In this document: in pieces, positions 16,779 through 23,120 of the stretch
Layout: each line of letters opens with the position of its first letter
Position numbering within the stretch: position 1 is the first letter of the stretch
Origin: a virus
Virus record (IMG/VR): IMGVR_UViG_3300034283_000839
Location: 1 to 44,546 of that record
Direction: 5' to 3' (one strand)
Length of the DNA stretch: 44,546 nucleotides
Position numbers and translations under genes: made by a program
Notes under the pieces: model-generated
Told to the model about the DNA's origin: nothing
Database searches by the model: none
Seen by the model: only the letters and a program-made list of their open reading frames with translations

Positions 16779-17247
16779 TAAAGGTTTTCCCCTGTCTAAC
16801 ATTAGTCTGCAGTGCGAGGAGTCGATCAGCCAATGCCGCCAACCTATCACCTTGGCCACGATCAAGTCCCGCGTTTGGATCAGGTCTGCCGATGCGCTTT
16901 GTAGCTTCGAGCTGCAATCGGGCAGCTTGGAGCCTGCCCTTCTCGGAACCATTAACCATAGTATCCGCAATGACTTCAACGGATTTTTCAAACAAAGCCT
17001 CAAGACGTGTGCCAACAACTTCACACATCTGAGCTACGTACTCTTTAACAAGTGGTTGTCGAAGAAGCATGCTAACATACTCGGGAGTAATGCCGACCAT
17101 GTTAGCAATCTCAACGTTCTTCAACCCTTGAGCGCACAGACTCGCTACCTGCTTGTGCATTGGCTTTAATTTAGTGAGCTGCCACTTCCCATTCTCGATG
17201 GCATCAAGATCGAGATCGCCAGAGTTTTCTACAGGTAACGAGTCCAT
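16747..17247 (-). CDS. Terminase small subunit (TerS)
   Basis: A 166-aa protein starting at ATG 17245-17247 (MDSLPVENSGDLDLDAIENG). A helix-turn-helix lies at about residues 40-70 (CAQGLKNVEIANMVGITPEYVSMLL), followed by helical oligomerisation segments (ARLQLEATKRIG) and a C-terminal tail that would contact TerL. TerS recognises viral DNA for packaging. Location at the head of the structural operon supports the call. The usual direct TerS-TerL adjacency is broken here by about 2.6 kb. Confidence 0.75.
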   Translation of the reverse strand: MDSLPVENSGDLDLDAIENGKWQLTKLKPMHKQVASLCAQGLKNVEIANMVGITPEYVSMLLRQPLVKEYVAQMCEVVGTRLEALFEKSVEVIADTMVNGSEKGRLQAARLQLEATKRIGRPDPNAGLDRGQGDRLAALADRLLALQTNVRQGKTFNENGQEITDA

Positions 17248-17251
17248 GAGT

Positions 17252-17503
17252 TCACCACTTTTCTTTATCTGCCCAGTAAGCCGCGGACATTTTGCCCTTG
17301 GCAATGTTTTTAGCGTGACGAGCTTTGAATGCTTTGTTACGTGCCGAGCCTTCAGGAGATCCACTAACACCCTGCTGCCCGAAGCGAATAACCTTTTCCT
17401 TACCACCTTCACAAGCTTTCACAACGTGAGACTTGGTTGGGTGGCTAGGTGTTCGCTTCGGGCTGTTGCAGGCCATACCAGCTTTGTCAGCTTTCTTAGC
17501 CAT
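17252..17503 (-). CDS. Conserved small basic phage protein (83 aa)
   Basis: An 83-aa Lys-rich protein with VIRFGQQGVSGSPEG and KAFKARHAKNIAKGKMSAAY. I recognise this pattern from many tailed phages, where it is encoded near the packaging or head genes; its function is not established. It ends five bases before the TerS start. Two Cys occur in the N-terminal half. Confidence 0.75.
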   Translation of the reverse strand: MAKKADKAGMACNSPKRTPSHPTKSHVVKACEGGKEKVIRFGQQGVSGSPEGSARNKAFKARHAKNIAKGKMSAAYWADKEKW

Positions 17504-17504
17504 G

Positions 17505-17648
17505 TTACTTCTTCTTGGCAGTCTTGGCCGACTTGCGGAAGGCCTCAGCCGTCGGGGCGCCGTCAGATCCAGGCTTGCGCATCTTCTCGCCGCTCCCAGA
17601 CTTCATGCGCTCACGCTTCGCATGGATGTTCGCGTACAGCCCCTTCAT
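17505..17648 (-). CDS. Conserved small basic phage protein (47 aa)
   Basis: The frame runs from ATG 17646-17648 to TAA at 17505-17507. The product starts MKGLYANIHAKRERMKSGSG and ends KTAKKK, a pattern I recognise from small proteins in many tailed phages that pair with the 83-aa VIRFGQ protein. The ATG overlaps the upstream stop (ATGA). GC is higher than in the flanking genes. Function unknown. Confidence 0.75.
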   Translation of the reverse strand: MKGLYANIHAKRERMKSGSGEKMRKPGSDGAPTAEAFRKSAKTAKKK

Positions 17649-17929
17649 CTCCGGCTCCGCCGGGCAGCGGGCGCTTCGCGCCGGCCTCCGGAAACAGCCT
17701 CATCCACCGCCTCGTCGATCCTGCGGCGGCGCGCTCCGCCGCCATAGTTCTCGTTCGCATCCCGCATCTGCTGCTGCGCGGGCTTCTCCAAGTACGTGCG
17801 AGGGTTCAGGGCTTCGGAAATATCGTCGAACACCTGAGCTGCGCGCTCCCGCAAAGTGCGAGGCTTGGGCTTCTCTTTCGGATAAGCGTTGTCACTCCGT
17901 CGATCGGAGTTTCTAGAGCTACCACTCAT
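17645..17929 (-). CDS. Small Arg-rich protein of unknown function (94 aa)
   Basis: A 94-aa, strongly charged protein (MSGSSRNSDRRSDNAYPKEK ... EAPAARRSRR). The central part reads as helix (RERAAQVFDDISEALNP). It overlaps both neighbours by four bases. It could bind DNA or be a minor head protein; I see no specific motif. The C-terminal half is unusually GC-rich (about 17645-17760). Confidence 0.6.
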   Translation of the reverse strand: MSGSSRNSDRRSDNAYPKEKPKPRTLRERAAQVFDDISEALNPRTYLEKPAQQQMRDANENYGGGARRRRIDEAVDEAVSGGRREAPAARRSRR

Positions 17930-18132
17930 TTCATTCTCCCGCGAGGTTTGCCAGTGGTGATTCGAGCTAAGCGAGCCATGCGATCTGCTGGAGCGGCGGC
18001 GACCGGCTTACGGGGCATGACAGCTGGGGCCGCGGTAGCGATGGGCTTACGGGCCATTTCCGTCGGCTGAGTTGCACGGGCGCGGCTAATGGCTCGCTGG
18101 GCAACTCCGAGTAAAAGACCTTTCTTAGCCAT
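17926..18132 (-). CDS. Small Ala/Arg/Pro-rich protein (68 aa)
   Basis: A 68-aa low-complexity basic protein with an APAVMPRKPVAAAPADRMAR tract and a KPRGRMK end. Its start overlaps the upstream stop and its stop overlaps the downstream start. It probably associates with nucleic acid or the head; this is based only on composition. Confidence 0.55.
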   Translation of the reverse strand: MAKKGLLLGVAQRAISRARATQPTEMARKPIATAAPAVMPRKPVAAAPADRMARLARITTGKPRGRMK

Positions 18133-18284
18133 TACTTTCTCCCTCTGGGAGTGTTGCGACCGCGGCTGTTGCCGGAACGATTACTACCGCTGTCCGGGAC
18201 TGGTCTAGCTGGGACGCCGGGAGGGCCTTTGTACTTGTCACTGCCGCCCTTGCCGCCACCCTTGCTCATGCAATTCTTAGGCAT
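18132..18284 (-). CDS. Small Gly-rich basic protein (50 aa)
   Basis: ATG at 18282-18284, TAA at 18132-18134. The product begins MPKNCMSKGGGKGGSDKYKG and is rich in Gly, Ser, Arg and Asn to the end. Short MPKNCMSKGG-type proteins are common near phage terminase genes. Overlaps with both neighbours support translation. Function unknown. Confidence 0.6.
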   Translation of the reverse strand: MPKNCMSKGGGKGGSDKYKGPPGVPARPVPDSGSNRSGNSRGRNTPRGRK

Positions 18285-18435
18285 TTACATTCTCCTGCTG
18301 CTGGGGTTCACCGGCTGGAGGCCGGCGATGATTATCTAACACCTCTGGATCACGGCGCATCGCTGAGCTAACCGCGTCCAACTCTTGAAGCTGCTCCGCT
18401 GAGAACAGCGCCCGCAACTCTCTTGCCACGCTCAT
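18277..18435 (-). CDS. First gene of the leftward late operon (52 aa, unknown)
   Basis: Start at ATG 18433-18435 (MSVARELRALFSAEQLQELD), with GGAG nine bases upstream. The N-terminus is helical and acidic; the C-terminus is Gln/Pro-rich. It is the first gene downstream of the predicted leftward promoter (18494-18522), leaving a leader of about 50 bases. Its LFSAEQLQEL segment loosely recalls the LSPEQLAALL motif of the early paralogues. Confidence 0.55.
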   Translation of the reverse strand: MSVARELRALFSAEQLQELDAVSSAMRRDPEVLDNHRRPPAGEPQQQENVNA

Positions 18436-18493
18436 TTCTTTAGTCTCCTCGGGAAAGTCCACAACATTAAAAAGAACCCCGCACCTCGCGCCG

Positions 18494-18522
18494 ACTGTAT
18501 CACGGGAGTTGCAGAGTTTCAA
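18494..18522 (-). promoter_or_regulatory. Predicted sigma-70-type promoter of the leftward late operon
   Basis: On the minus strand TTGAAA (18517-18522) and TACAGT (18494-18499) are separated by exactly 17 bases; they match five and four of six consensus positions. Transcription would start near 18487, about 50 bases before the first late ATG. A mismatched copy of the palindromic repeat is centred about 70 bp upstream of that point, a position typical of activator sites. Confidence 0.55.
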
Positions 18523-18547
18523 TGGACTCGGGCGGAACGCCCACCGT

Positions 18548-18564
18548 TGTCCCAAAATGGGACA
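18548..18564. promoter_or_regulatory. Palindrome copy 3 (one mismatch), upstream of the late promoter
   Basis: TGTCCCAAAATGGGACA differs from the other copies by one base in the right arm. It is the only copy sitting directly upstream of a recognisable promoter. Confidence 0.75.
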
Positions 18565-19001
18565 GCAGTTGAATCGGCCAAAGCTATGAACGTTCCGATA
18601 ACTACCAGATTTTTAGATTGCGTCGCGGGCAGGAAAGTGCCTTACCCCGCGCGTGCGCCCGCGTGACTTTGCCCCTGCCACCTCATATGCCGCCAGACGC
18701 CGGCCAACATAGCCCCCCCTAGTGTGCTACTACACCACTACACCACAACACTACACAACGACAACACTACCGTACTCAATCACCAATCGAGTGCAATGTT
18801 ATAACACTACACTCAGCACGTGAGTGTTATGTTATAACTATTCGATTCGCTGGACACTTCAGGTTCCTGAACAACTACCACAAACGTTTAACGAAAAATA
18901 AATAAATTACTTTTTCCAAAACGTTGAGGCATTCCGATATGCATGATGTGACGGGCAACAACGCACGGCACACAATCCACAACTCACAAAGGCACAAAGT
19001 C
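18565..19001. other. Noncoding divergence region; candidate replication origin/control region
   Basis: This stretch holds no convincing gene. From about 18720 to 18780 it is a low-complexity run of CTACAC/ACAAC units. At 18796-18805 and 18829-18838 the 10-mer ATGTTATAAC, containing the perfect palindrome GTTATAAC, is repeated 33 bp apart (about three helical turns). Between the two is an inverted repeat ACACTCA / TGAGTGT. An A/T-rich segment (about 18890-18912) leads into the first early promoter. Phased repeats, an A/T-rich flank and divergence of both arms are what an origin or a switch region would show. Confidence 0.5.
18910..18941 (+). promoter_or_regulatory. Early promoter-like element P1
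   Basis: CTTTTTCCAAAAC at 18910-18922 and TTCCGATAT at 18932-18940. The distance from the first C of box 1 to the CCGATAT of box 2 is 24 bases, identical in elements P2 (21171) and P3 (23121). Read as sigma-70-like boxes, TTTCCA and GATATG are 17 bases apart. It lies about 60 bp before the first early gene. Confidence 0.6.
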
Positions 19002-19322
19002 ATGACCACCGAAATCACCACCACGATTGTCACCACTCGCCCGGCCGCTGGCGCGGAAGGTATCGACACTAACCTGACCATCAATTGGGAAGGCATGGAA
19101 CAGTCGGACATTGTCGCCCTGGCGCAGCAGGCGCTTGTCGTGAAGCTGCAAGCTCAGTGGCGGAAGAACGGCATCCCGGAAGGCGAAGCGGAAATCCGCG
19201 CGGTCGATTACCGTCCCGGCACCCGCGCCACGAAGACGAAGCCGAGCATCGAAACCATGCTCGCGGCTCTGTCGCCCGCCGAGAAGCAGGCCCTCGTGGC
19301 GAAGCTCCTGGCCAATGCCTGA
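19002..19322 (+). CDS. Early paralogous protein 1 (LSP-motif family)
   Basis: A 106-aa protein starting MTTEITTTIVTT. It shares its order of segments with the 112-aa proteins at 23186 and 25065. These are a TNLTINWEGM segment, an ALAQQALVVKLQAQW helix, a YRPGTRATKTK segment and the C-terminal MLAALSPAEKQALVAKLLA. It is the first gene behind element P1 and is more GC-rich than most early genes. Abundant early expression is likely from position. I do not recognise the family or a catalytic motif; a role in host takeover or nucleic-acid binding is possible but unsupported. Confidence 0.75.
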   Translation: MTTEITTTIVTTRPAAGAEGIDTNLTINWEGMEQSDIVALAQQALVVKLQAQWRKNGIPEGEAEIRAVDYRPGTRATKTKPSIETMLAALSPAEKQALVAKLLANA

Positions 19323-19334
19323 CCTACCAGCGGG

Positions 19335-19352
19335 GCGGCCCTCCGGGGCCGC
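19335..19352 (+). terminator. Hairpin after early paralogue 1
   Basis: GCGGCCC (19335-19341), loop TCCG, GGGCCGC (19346-19352): a perfect seven-bp GC stem 12 bases behind the stop. No T-run follows, so it is more likely an attenuator or message stabiliser than a full terminator. Confidence 0.5.
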
Positions 19353-19377
19353 TTCCGCCCACCCGGAGTATCCATCA

Positions 19378-19569
19378 ATGAACAAGCGTAGTTTTATTCG
19401 TTCCTGCTTCAATCAAGGTATGACCTTTCGGGAGTGTGAGATTGAATGTCGTGACTACGGGTTCAGCTCCTCCGTGCCGGAAATCCAACGGTTCTATCGT
19501 TCGTTTGAAGTCGAGGCTCTGCCCACTGCTGCACTTGATAACTGGGAGAATATGTACTATGCAACGTAA
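19378..19569 (+). CDS. Small early protein of unknown function (63 aa)
   Basis: ATG 19378-19380 with GGAG eleven bases upstream. The product MNKRSFIRSCFNQGMTFREC reads as a possible helix-turn-helix-like N-terminus (MTFRECEIECRDYGFSSSVPE), followed by an acidic C-terminus. It may be a small DNA-binding regulator; the evidence is only the helical pattern. It overlaps the next membrane-protein gene by 11 bases. Confidence 0.6.
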   Translation: MNKRSFIRSCFNQGMTFRECEIECRDYGFSSSVPEIQRFYRSFEVEALPTAALDNWENMYYAT

Positions 19570-19648
19570 ACTATCCGACCGCGAATGGTGGCTTCTTTAT
19601 CTGCTGGTAGTTGTTGCCTGCATGTATACTCTGAACGCTAACTGGTAA
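19559..19648 (+). CDS. Tiny membrane protein (29 aa)
   Basis: ATG 19559-19561, TAA 19646-19648. The sequence has a short charged N-terminus (MQRKLSDRE) and a single hydrophobic helix (WWLLYLLVVVACMYTL). A GGGAG site precedes it. Early single-helix phage proteins can act on the host membrane or on superinfection; the target here is unknown. Confidence 0.6.
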   Translation: MQRKLSDREWWLLYLLVVVACMYTLNANW

Positions 19649-19669
19649 TGAGGCAACTTCCCACAGAGC

Positions 19670-19699
19670 CCACTTCGAGCGATCGAGGTGGGTTCTTTA
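19670..19699 (+). terminator. Rho-independent terminator of the first early unit
   Basis: CCCACTTCGA, loop GCGA, TCGAGGTGGG (10 bp with one G-U pair), then TTCTTTATT. It follows the 29-aa gene and precedes palindrome copy 4 and the HNH gene. Confidence 0.8.
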
Positions 19700-19714
19700 T
19701 TGGTCGAATAGAAG

Positions 19715-19731
19715 TGTCCCAATTTGGGACA
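19715..19731. promoter_or_regulatory. Palindrome copy 4
   Basis: A perfect TGTCCCAAWTTGGGACA palindrome immediately behind the terminator at 19670-19699. Confidence 0.85.
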
Positions 19732-19776
19732 AGAGTTGGAAGTGTTGGTCTTGTTTGTTGTATTGTACGTTTGTTT

Positions 19777-19841
19777 TAAACCACCTGCTTTATCTAGTTA
19801 AAAAAAAAATAACAAAAAAATAAGGTGTGGGTGGTGGTTTA
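19777..19841. repeat. Inverted repeat flanking an A-rich tract before the HNH gene
   Basis: TAAACCACC (19777-19785) and GGTGGTTTA (19833-19841) form a perfect nine-bp inverted repeat around an A-rich interval. The right arm overlaps the presumed start of the HNH gene, so it could fold the message leader or mark an insertion boundary. Confidence 0.6.
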
Positions 19842-20348
19842 CAACATATTCAAAACATGCGAACATTACGAACCATCCCAACCAAATCAACTCCAATGGG
19901 CAAAAGAAGCGTGGCGTTAAGATCGCAAGCGCGGAGATATAGAACGCCTGAGGTGAACGCGCTGTATAAACACTGTCGGCAATTGAATCTACTGGAGGGA
20001 AGAAGTTATTATGAAGTAGATCACATATGGGAAATAACTCTGGGCGGCAAAGATGAAATTCATAACTTGTGGATTGTGCCGAAAGAGTTTAATAGAAGTT
20101 GTGCAAGGAAGAACTGGAAGATAAGAAATTGGATATACGCATGGATCGAGCGGAACGGTAGAGTATGCATCCGGATTCCGAGAGAACTTGCAGAGTTAGA
20201 ATATCAACTAATGGTGGAGGATTATAGAAATGAATGGGAACAAACCTCAGGACGCGAAGTCTCGTATTCTCTCGCACTTGAAGCATTCGAGCGACTCAAT
20301 CGGGTTAGCTTGGACAAGTGGTGTTCAAGAGAATGCGTTAGCCGCTGA
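19827..20348 (+). CDS. HNH endonuclease (homing-type candidate)
   Basis: A 173-aa protein. The HNH motif is visible as YYEVDHIWEITLGGKDEIHN (residues 61-80) followed by LWIVPKEFNR. Asp65-His66 would be the first catalytic pair and Asn80 the central residue; Lys-rich helices follow (ARKNWKIRNWIYAWIER). The start is uncertain: GTG 19827 or ATG 19857. The gene is richer in A and in AGA codons than its neighbours, lies between a terminator and the small-gene operon, and follows an inverted repeat. These features suit a mobile homing endonuclease. HNH proteins also aid packaging, but this one is far from the terminase genes. Confidence 0.82.
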   Translation: MGGGLQHIQNMRTLRTIPTKSTPMGKRSVALRSQARRYRTPEVNALYKHCRQLNLLEGRSYYEVDHIWEITLGGKDEIHNLWIVPKEFNRSCARKNWKIRNWIYAWIERNGRVCIRIPRELAELEYQLMVEDYRNEWEQTSGREVSYSLALEAFERLNRVSLDKWCSRECVSR

Positions 20349-20433
20349 ACTGCCCGCGTTTCAAAGAATGAAAGAAATTGAAAAAGAGCTTGGGCAGTTG
20401 ATGCTTACTATTACTAAGTTGAGGGGGATTTAA
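20230..20433 (+). CDS. Small protein overlapping the HNH gene (67 aa)
   Basis: Start at ATG 20230 with GGAGG nine bases upstream. It overlaps the HNH 3' end by 119 bases in another frame and ends just before the next ATG. The C-terminal half is a long charged helix (AFQRMKEIEKELGQLMLTIT), possibly a coiled coil. A strong ribosome-binding site and operon continuity argue for a real gene. Function unknown. Confidence 0.6.
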   Translation: MNGNKPQDAKSRILSHLKHSSDSIGLAWTSGVQENALAAELPAFQRMKEIEKELGQLMLTITKLRGI

Positions 20434-20434
20434 G

Positions 20435-20974
20435 ATGCGTCCGGGAAACGTCGTGAGTATTCGTATTAATCCTAAAGACACGATGAGTGTGATTGATTTA
20501 GTTGAATCTCTCGGTATGCCTTTGCACACGCTGAGCTTCCCGTCTATGGTATCTCTTGCATTGAGTAGCTGCCTGCAAGCTTTGCGAGAGCAAGGTACCG
20601 TACCGGATAGAACTGGCTTTGAGTACAATGAGCGTACTGCGGGGATTATCGGCACCGGGCAGACTAAAAGAAAAAGGGCTGCCACAGAGGCAATCTTGGC
20701 CACCGGCAGCGAGTTCAAAGTGGCAGCTCCGCCTAAGCCTAGCATGACTTTTGTTAAGCCGGTGTCCCAAATTGGGACAGTGGAAGTTGAACCCCATAAC
20801 ACTCCAGCCGTCGAAGAAGAAATCGTCACAACTGAGATGCGTTTAGCTCGCCGCAGGCTGGCTGAGTTGGTTGCAAAACAAGATCTTATTGAGGCTAAAG
20901 CTCCCGGCGTTACATGGAGTTCCGGGGATCAAAAAGAGTTTGACGAACTTTGCAAGGTGGTTTATGGTGCCTGA
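20435..20974 (+). CDS. Unknown early protein, possible ribbon-helix-helix-like N-terminus (179 aa)
   Basis: A 179-aa protein with a GGGGGA ribosome-binding site. The N-terminus (VVSIRINPKDTMSVIDLVES) followed by a helix pair resembles a ribbon-helix-helix DNA-binding fold, but this is a weak match. A basic patch (TGQTKRKRAATEAIL, about residues 73-87), a Pro-rich linker and an acidic C-terminus follow. Palindrome copy 5 lies inside the coding region (codons about 110-115), which makes autoregulation a testable idea. Confidence 0.65.
   Translation: MRPGNVVSIRINPKDTMSVIDLVESLGMPLHTLSFPSMVSLALSSCLQALREQGTVPDRTGFEYNERTAGIIGTGQTKRKRAATEAILATGSEFKVAAPPKPSMTFVKPVSQIGTVEVEPHNTPAVEEEIVTTEMRLARRRLAELVAKQDLIEAKAPGVTWSSGDQKEFDELCKVVYGA
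20763..20779. promoter_or_regulatory. Palindrome copy 5 (inside a coding region)
   Basis: A perfect TGTCCCAAWTTGGGACA palindrome within the 179-aa protein gene. It is encoded there as the residues SQIGT, in the flexible part between the basic and acidic regions. Confidence 0.85.
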
Positions 20975-21191
20975 TTTGAAGCTTGAAGAAGTGCCCGGAA
21001 TGTACGACTTCCGGGATGTTGTACTTAACAAAGGTAAGATTGGATATTTTGTCTACATTGCAGACTCCAAGCAATGGTTGTTCTGTCTGTATAATCATCC
21101 AGCTTTCATGGGTGTGATGCTTATGCAGGCCCTTATAGAGCTTGCCGAAACGCTACCGGATAATCCACAACTATTTCCAAAAATCCATTAG
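20964..21191 (+). CDS. Small early protein of unknown function (75 aa)
   Basis: ATG 20964 overlaps the upstream stop and has AAGGTGG in front. The product (MVPDLKLEEVPGMYDFRDVV) is acidic at the start and has a central beta region with DSKQWLFCLYNHP and a helical C-terminus. It has no recognised motif. The promoter-like element P2 overlaps its last codons. Confidence 0.6.
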   Translation: MVPDLKLEEVPGMYDFRDVVLNKGKIGYFVYIADSKQWLFCLYNHPAFMGVMLMQALIELAETLPDNPQLFPKIH

Positions 21192-21202
21192 TTTCCGATA
21201 TT
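21171..21202 (+). promoter_or_regulatory. Early promoter-like element P2 with downstream hairpin
   Basis: CTATTTCCAAAAA at 21171-21183 and TTCCGATATTA at 21193-21203, spaced exactly as in P1 and P3 (24 bases from the first C to CCGATAT). About ten bases further on, ACCGTGC (21212-21218), loop GCG, GCACGGT (21222-21228) would form a hairpin at the 5' end of the transcript. The GGACAACTAGCAATG leader before the next gene resembles the leader behind P3. Confidence 0.6.
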
Positions 21203-21260
21203 ACATATGCAACCGTGCGCGGCACGGTGCAGAGTAGTACCGACAACAGGACAACTAGCA

Positions 21261-21743
21261 ATGAATATCTTCGTAACGAGTAGCTGCCCCGTGGAGTGTG
21301 CGAAGGCGTTAGATGATGTGCGGGTCAACAAGATGATTCTTGAGACTGCCCAGCTATTGTGCACTGCCCATCATCAGTGGCACTCTGCAACCTCGATGAT
21401 GTATAAACCTACGCACGTTAACCACCCATGTGCTATTTGGGTTCGCAGCTCGCAAGACAACTACCAGTGGACGTTTGACCACTTCACCGCGCTGCTTCGT
21501 GAGTTCGAGTTCCGCCGCAGCAAGCATCACGCTTGCAAGTTGTTGTGGCGCACCTTGCGTGAACACCCTCCCATTCTGGGGCTGACGCAAACACCGTTCG
21601 CCAACTGCTCGCTGTTCAAACAACTCCCCGTGCATGACGCGTACCGTGCTACCATGCTGCATAAGTGGGCAAACGACAAGATCAAAGTTTCATTCACTCA
21701 TCGTGGATGCCCCGAGTGGGCGGAGGAAGTGATCTATGGCTGA
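21261..21743 (+). CDS. Conserved phage protein of the NIFVxxxxP...KMxxETAQLL family (160 aa)
   Basis: A 160-aa protein from ATG 21261. The N-terminus (MNIFVTSSCPVECAKALDDV, VNKMILETAQLLCTAHH), YKPTHVNHPCAIWVRSS (about residues 50-66) and NYQWTFDHFTALLREFEFR are a pattern I recognise from many tailed phages, where such proteins are usually left as hypothetical or labelled pyrimidine-dimer glycosylase-like. The conserved His, Cys and Lys could be functional, but I cannot confirm a glycosylase. It is the first gene behind element P2. Confidence 0.7.
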   Translation: MNIFVTSSCPVECAKALDDVRVNKMILETAQLLCTAHHQWHSATSMMYKPTHVNHPCAIWVRSSQDNYQWTFDHFTALLREFEFRRSKHHACKLLWRTLREHPPILGLTQTPFANCSLFKQLPVHDAYRATMLHKWANDKIKVSFTHRGCPEWAEEVIYG

Positions 21744-21942
21744 TTTACCTGAAACCCTTGAAAGTGTGGTTCGCCGCACTCGCGGTTACATTCAGTTGTT
21801 GAAGCAGGAAAACTCTGACTTGCTGGAGTGGCAAGGAGATGCTATGCCCTTGATTCGTTCTGCATTCGATCAACTCAAAGCCGACGGGCATGATGAGTTG
21901 GCACAAAAACTATGGACTCTTTGGATGAGGGCTGACGAATGA
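21736..21942 (+). CDS. Small helical protein (68 aa)
   Basis: A 68-aa protein (MADLPETLESVVRRTRGYIQ) mostly helical with acidic and hydrophobic faces. ATG overlaps the upstream stop by eight bases; the end overlaps the next ATG (ATGA). No motif recognised. Confidence 0.6.
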   Translation: MADLPETLESVVRRTRGYIQLLKQENSDLLEWQGDAMPLIRSAFDQLKADGHDELAQKLWTLWMRADE

Positions 21943-22163
21943 TCCTCACACTTCCAGAAGATATTGCCCGTTATCAGATGCTTGTGATCGCTCGCGCACT
22001 CCGTTACTACCACGACACTGGCCGCAAGGTTAATAGTGCCTACACTCCACGGGCGATGATTCAAACTGCCGAGCAACTCACCGGCAAGAAGTTTAAGCCG
22101 CGTGATTACTTGCAGGCCGCTCAAGCACTTAAAGATAAAGCAGGAGAATGTAATGAACAGTGA
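21939..22163 (+). CDS. Small helical basic protein (74 aa)
   Basis: A 74-aa protein (MILTLPEDIARYQMLVIARA) with TPRAMIQTAEQLTGKKFKPR, which reads as a compact two- or three-helix domain of the kind seen in small phage DNA- or RNA-associated proteins. Four-base overlap with the gene before. No specific function visible. Confidence 0.6.
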   Translation: MILTLPEDIARYQMLVIARALRYYHDTGRKVNSAYTPRAMIQTAEQLTGKKFKPRDYLQAAQALKDKAGECNEQ

Positions 22164-22379
22164 TCTTCGAGAGCGCGTAGCGCGGGCGATTAACGAAGCC
22201 ACAGCCGGGCACCTTGGCTGGAATGACTGGCCGACGCTATCGACTTCACGCTCGGCGCGATCCATCGCACGGCGCAGACACAAGACCCGCGCCGCCCGTT
22301 GCTGGTTAGCCACCTCGCCGCGCTACTGGATGCACAGAAACAGCGCTCGCTGCCCGAGCCGCAGGAGGTGAAGCCGTGA
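22153..22379 (+). pseudogene. Small gene with an apparent -1 frameshift
   Basis: The first frame opens at ATG 22153 (MNSDLRERVARAINEATAGH) and reads sensibly to GWNDW near 22228. After that it becomes Arg/Ser-rich and stops at 22371. In the -1 frame the sequence continues as DAIDFTLGAIHRTAQTQ, then a helical RPLLVSHLAALLDAQKQRSL, and stops at TGA 22377-22379, overlapping the GTG of the next gene. The join restores a natural protein of about 75 aa, so one base seems missing near 22230. Causes could be a true mutation, an assembly error or programmed slippage; no classic slippery heptamer is present. Confidence 0.6.
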
Positions 22380-22828
22380 GCTGGCCAACCGCCTTAGTTC
22401 ACATCGACGGATCTGACTACACCATGCGTGAGATCGGCAAACATCTAAACATACTTCCCAACTCCGCTAATGCCCGAGTGCGCCGCTTACAACGGACGAC
22501 TGGCCGAACTGAACTAACATGGGATGAACTCAAACGCGGCAGTCGCGGATATGTATACCTAGCTAAGATGCCACGCAATTATCCATGCCGCAACGAACTT
22601 CGTCGCAAGCTATCTGATCGCGGCATGACTTTCGAGCATCTAGCAAAACGCATGGGCACGACGCGAGAATACGTTAACCGCGTACTGGGCCGGGTCGCCG
22701 CAAAGTCTCGCGCCACGCTGACGCCTGAGTTCGTGCAGCGGTGCTGCGAAGCGCTGGAGTTGTCGCCGGAAGCTACGGCGGTGGTTCATGAGCTGGGTGC
22801 CCGCGAAGTCGGTTGGAGGATTCTGTGA
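22376..22828 (+). CDS. HTH (XRE/Cro-like) transcriptional regulator
   Basis: A 150-aa protein with GTG start (22376) behind a strong GGAGGTG site. The C-terminal half carries a Cro/C1-type helix-turn-helix (LRRKLSDRGMTFEHLAKRMG, about residues 74-93, then TTREYVNRVLGRV and FVQRCCEALELSPEAT). The N-terminal half has a second helix-turn-helix-like pattern (YTMREIGKHLNILPNSANAR). Two DNA-binding units in one small protein suit a regulator of the early or late switch and make it a candidate reader of the palindromic repeats. That link is inference. Confidence 0.78.
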   Translation: MSWPTALVHIDGSDYTMREIGKHLNILPNSANARVRRLQRTTGRTELTWDELKRGSRGYVYLAKMPRNYPCRNELRRKLSDRGMTFEHLAKRMGTTREYVNRVLGRVAAKSRATLTPEFVQRCCEALELSPEATAVVHELGAREVGWRIL

Positions 22829-23112
22829 AGCTGACATATCACCCGCACCTCAAGGGCGGACAGCAAGTTCTAACCTTCAACCTTGAGTTCTTCCATATCT
22901 TCCAACAGGCCTGCAGAGATTATTCATCCAGTTCCCTACTCGTAACCCCGGATGCTTACGACTGGAAAGGTTCACCCATTGAAGGACGCGGCACTGTCCA
23001 CTGTATGTGGAAAAAGTGGGAGAATCTCGCCGCTTGGTTTAATCACGCACGTTCGCTAGCCACTGCCGCAGGTATGGACTTTTCCCAAGCTCGCGCACGA
23101 TCTGATGGATAA
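22825..23112 (+). CDS. Unknown early protein (95 aa)
   Basis: Start GTG 22825, overlapping the upstream stop, with GGAGGA in front. The product (KLTYHPHLKGGQQVLTFNLE ... GTVHCMWKKWENLAAWFN) is aromatic-rich and neutral. It has no recognised domain. It ends just upstream of element P3. Confidence 0.6.
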   Translation: MKLTYHPHLKGGQQVLTFNLEFFHIFQQACRDYSSSSLLVTPDAYDWKGSPIEGRGTVHCMWKKWENLAAWFNHARSLATAAGMDFSQARARSDG

Positions 23113-23120
23113 ATAAACAA

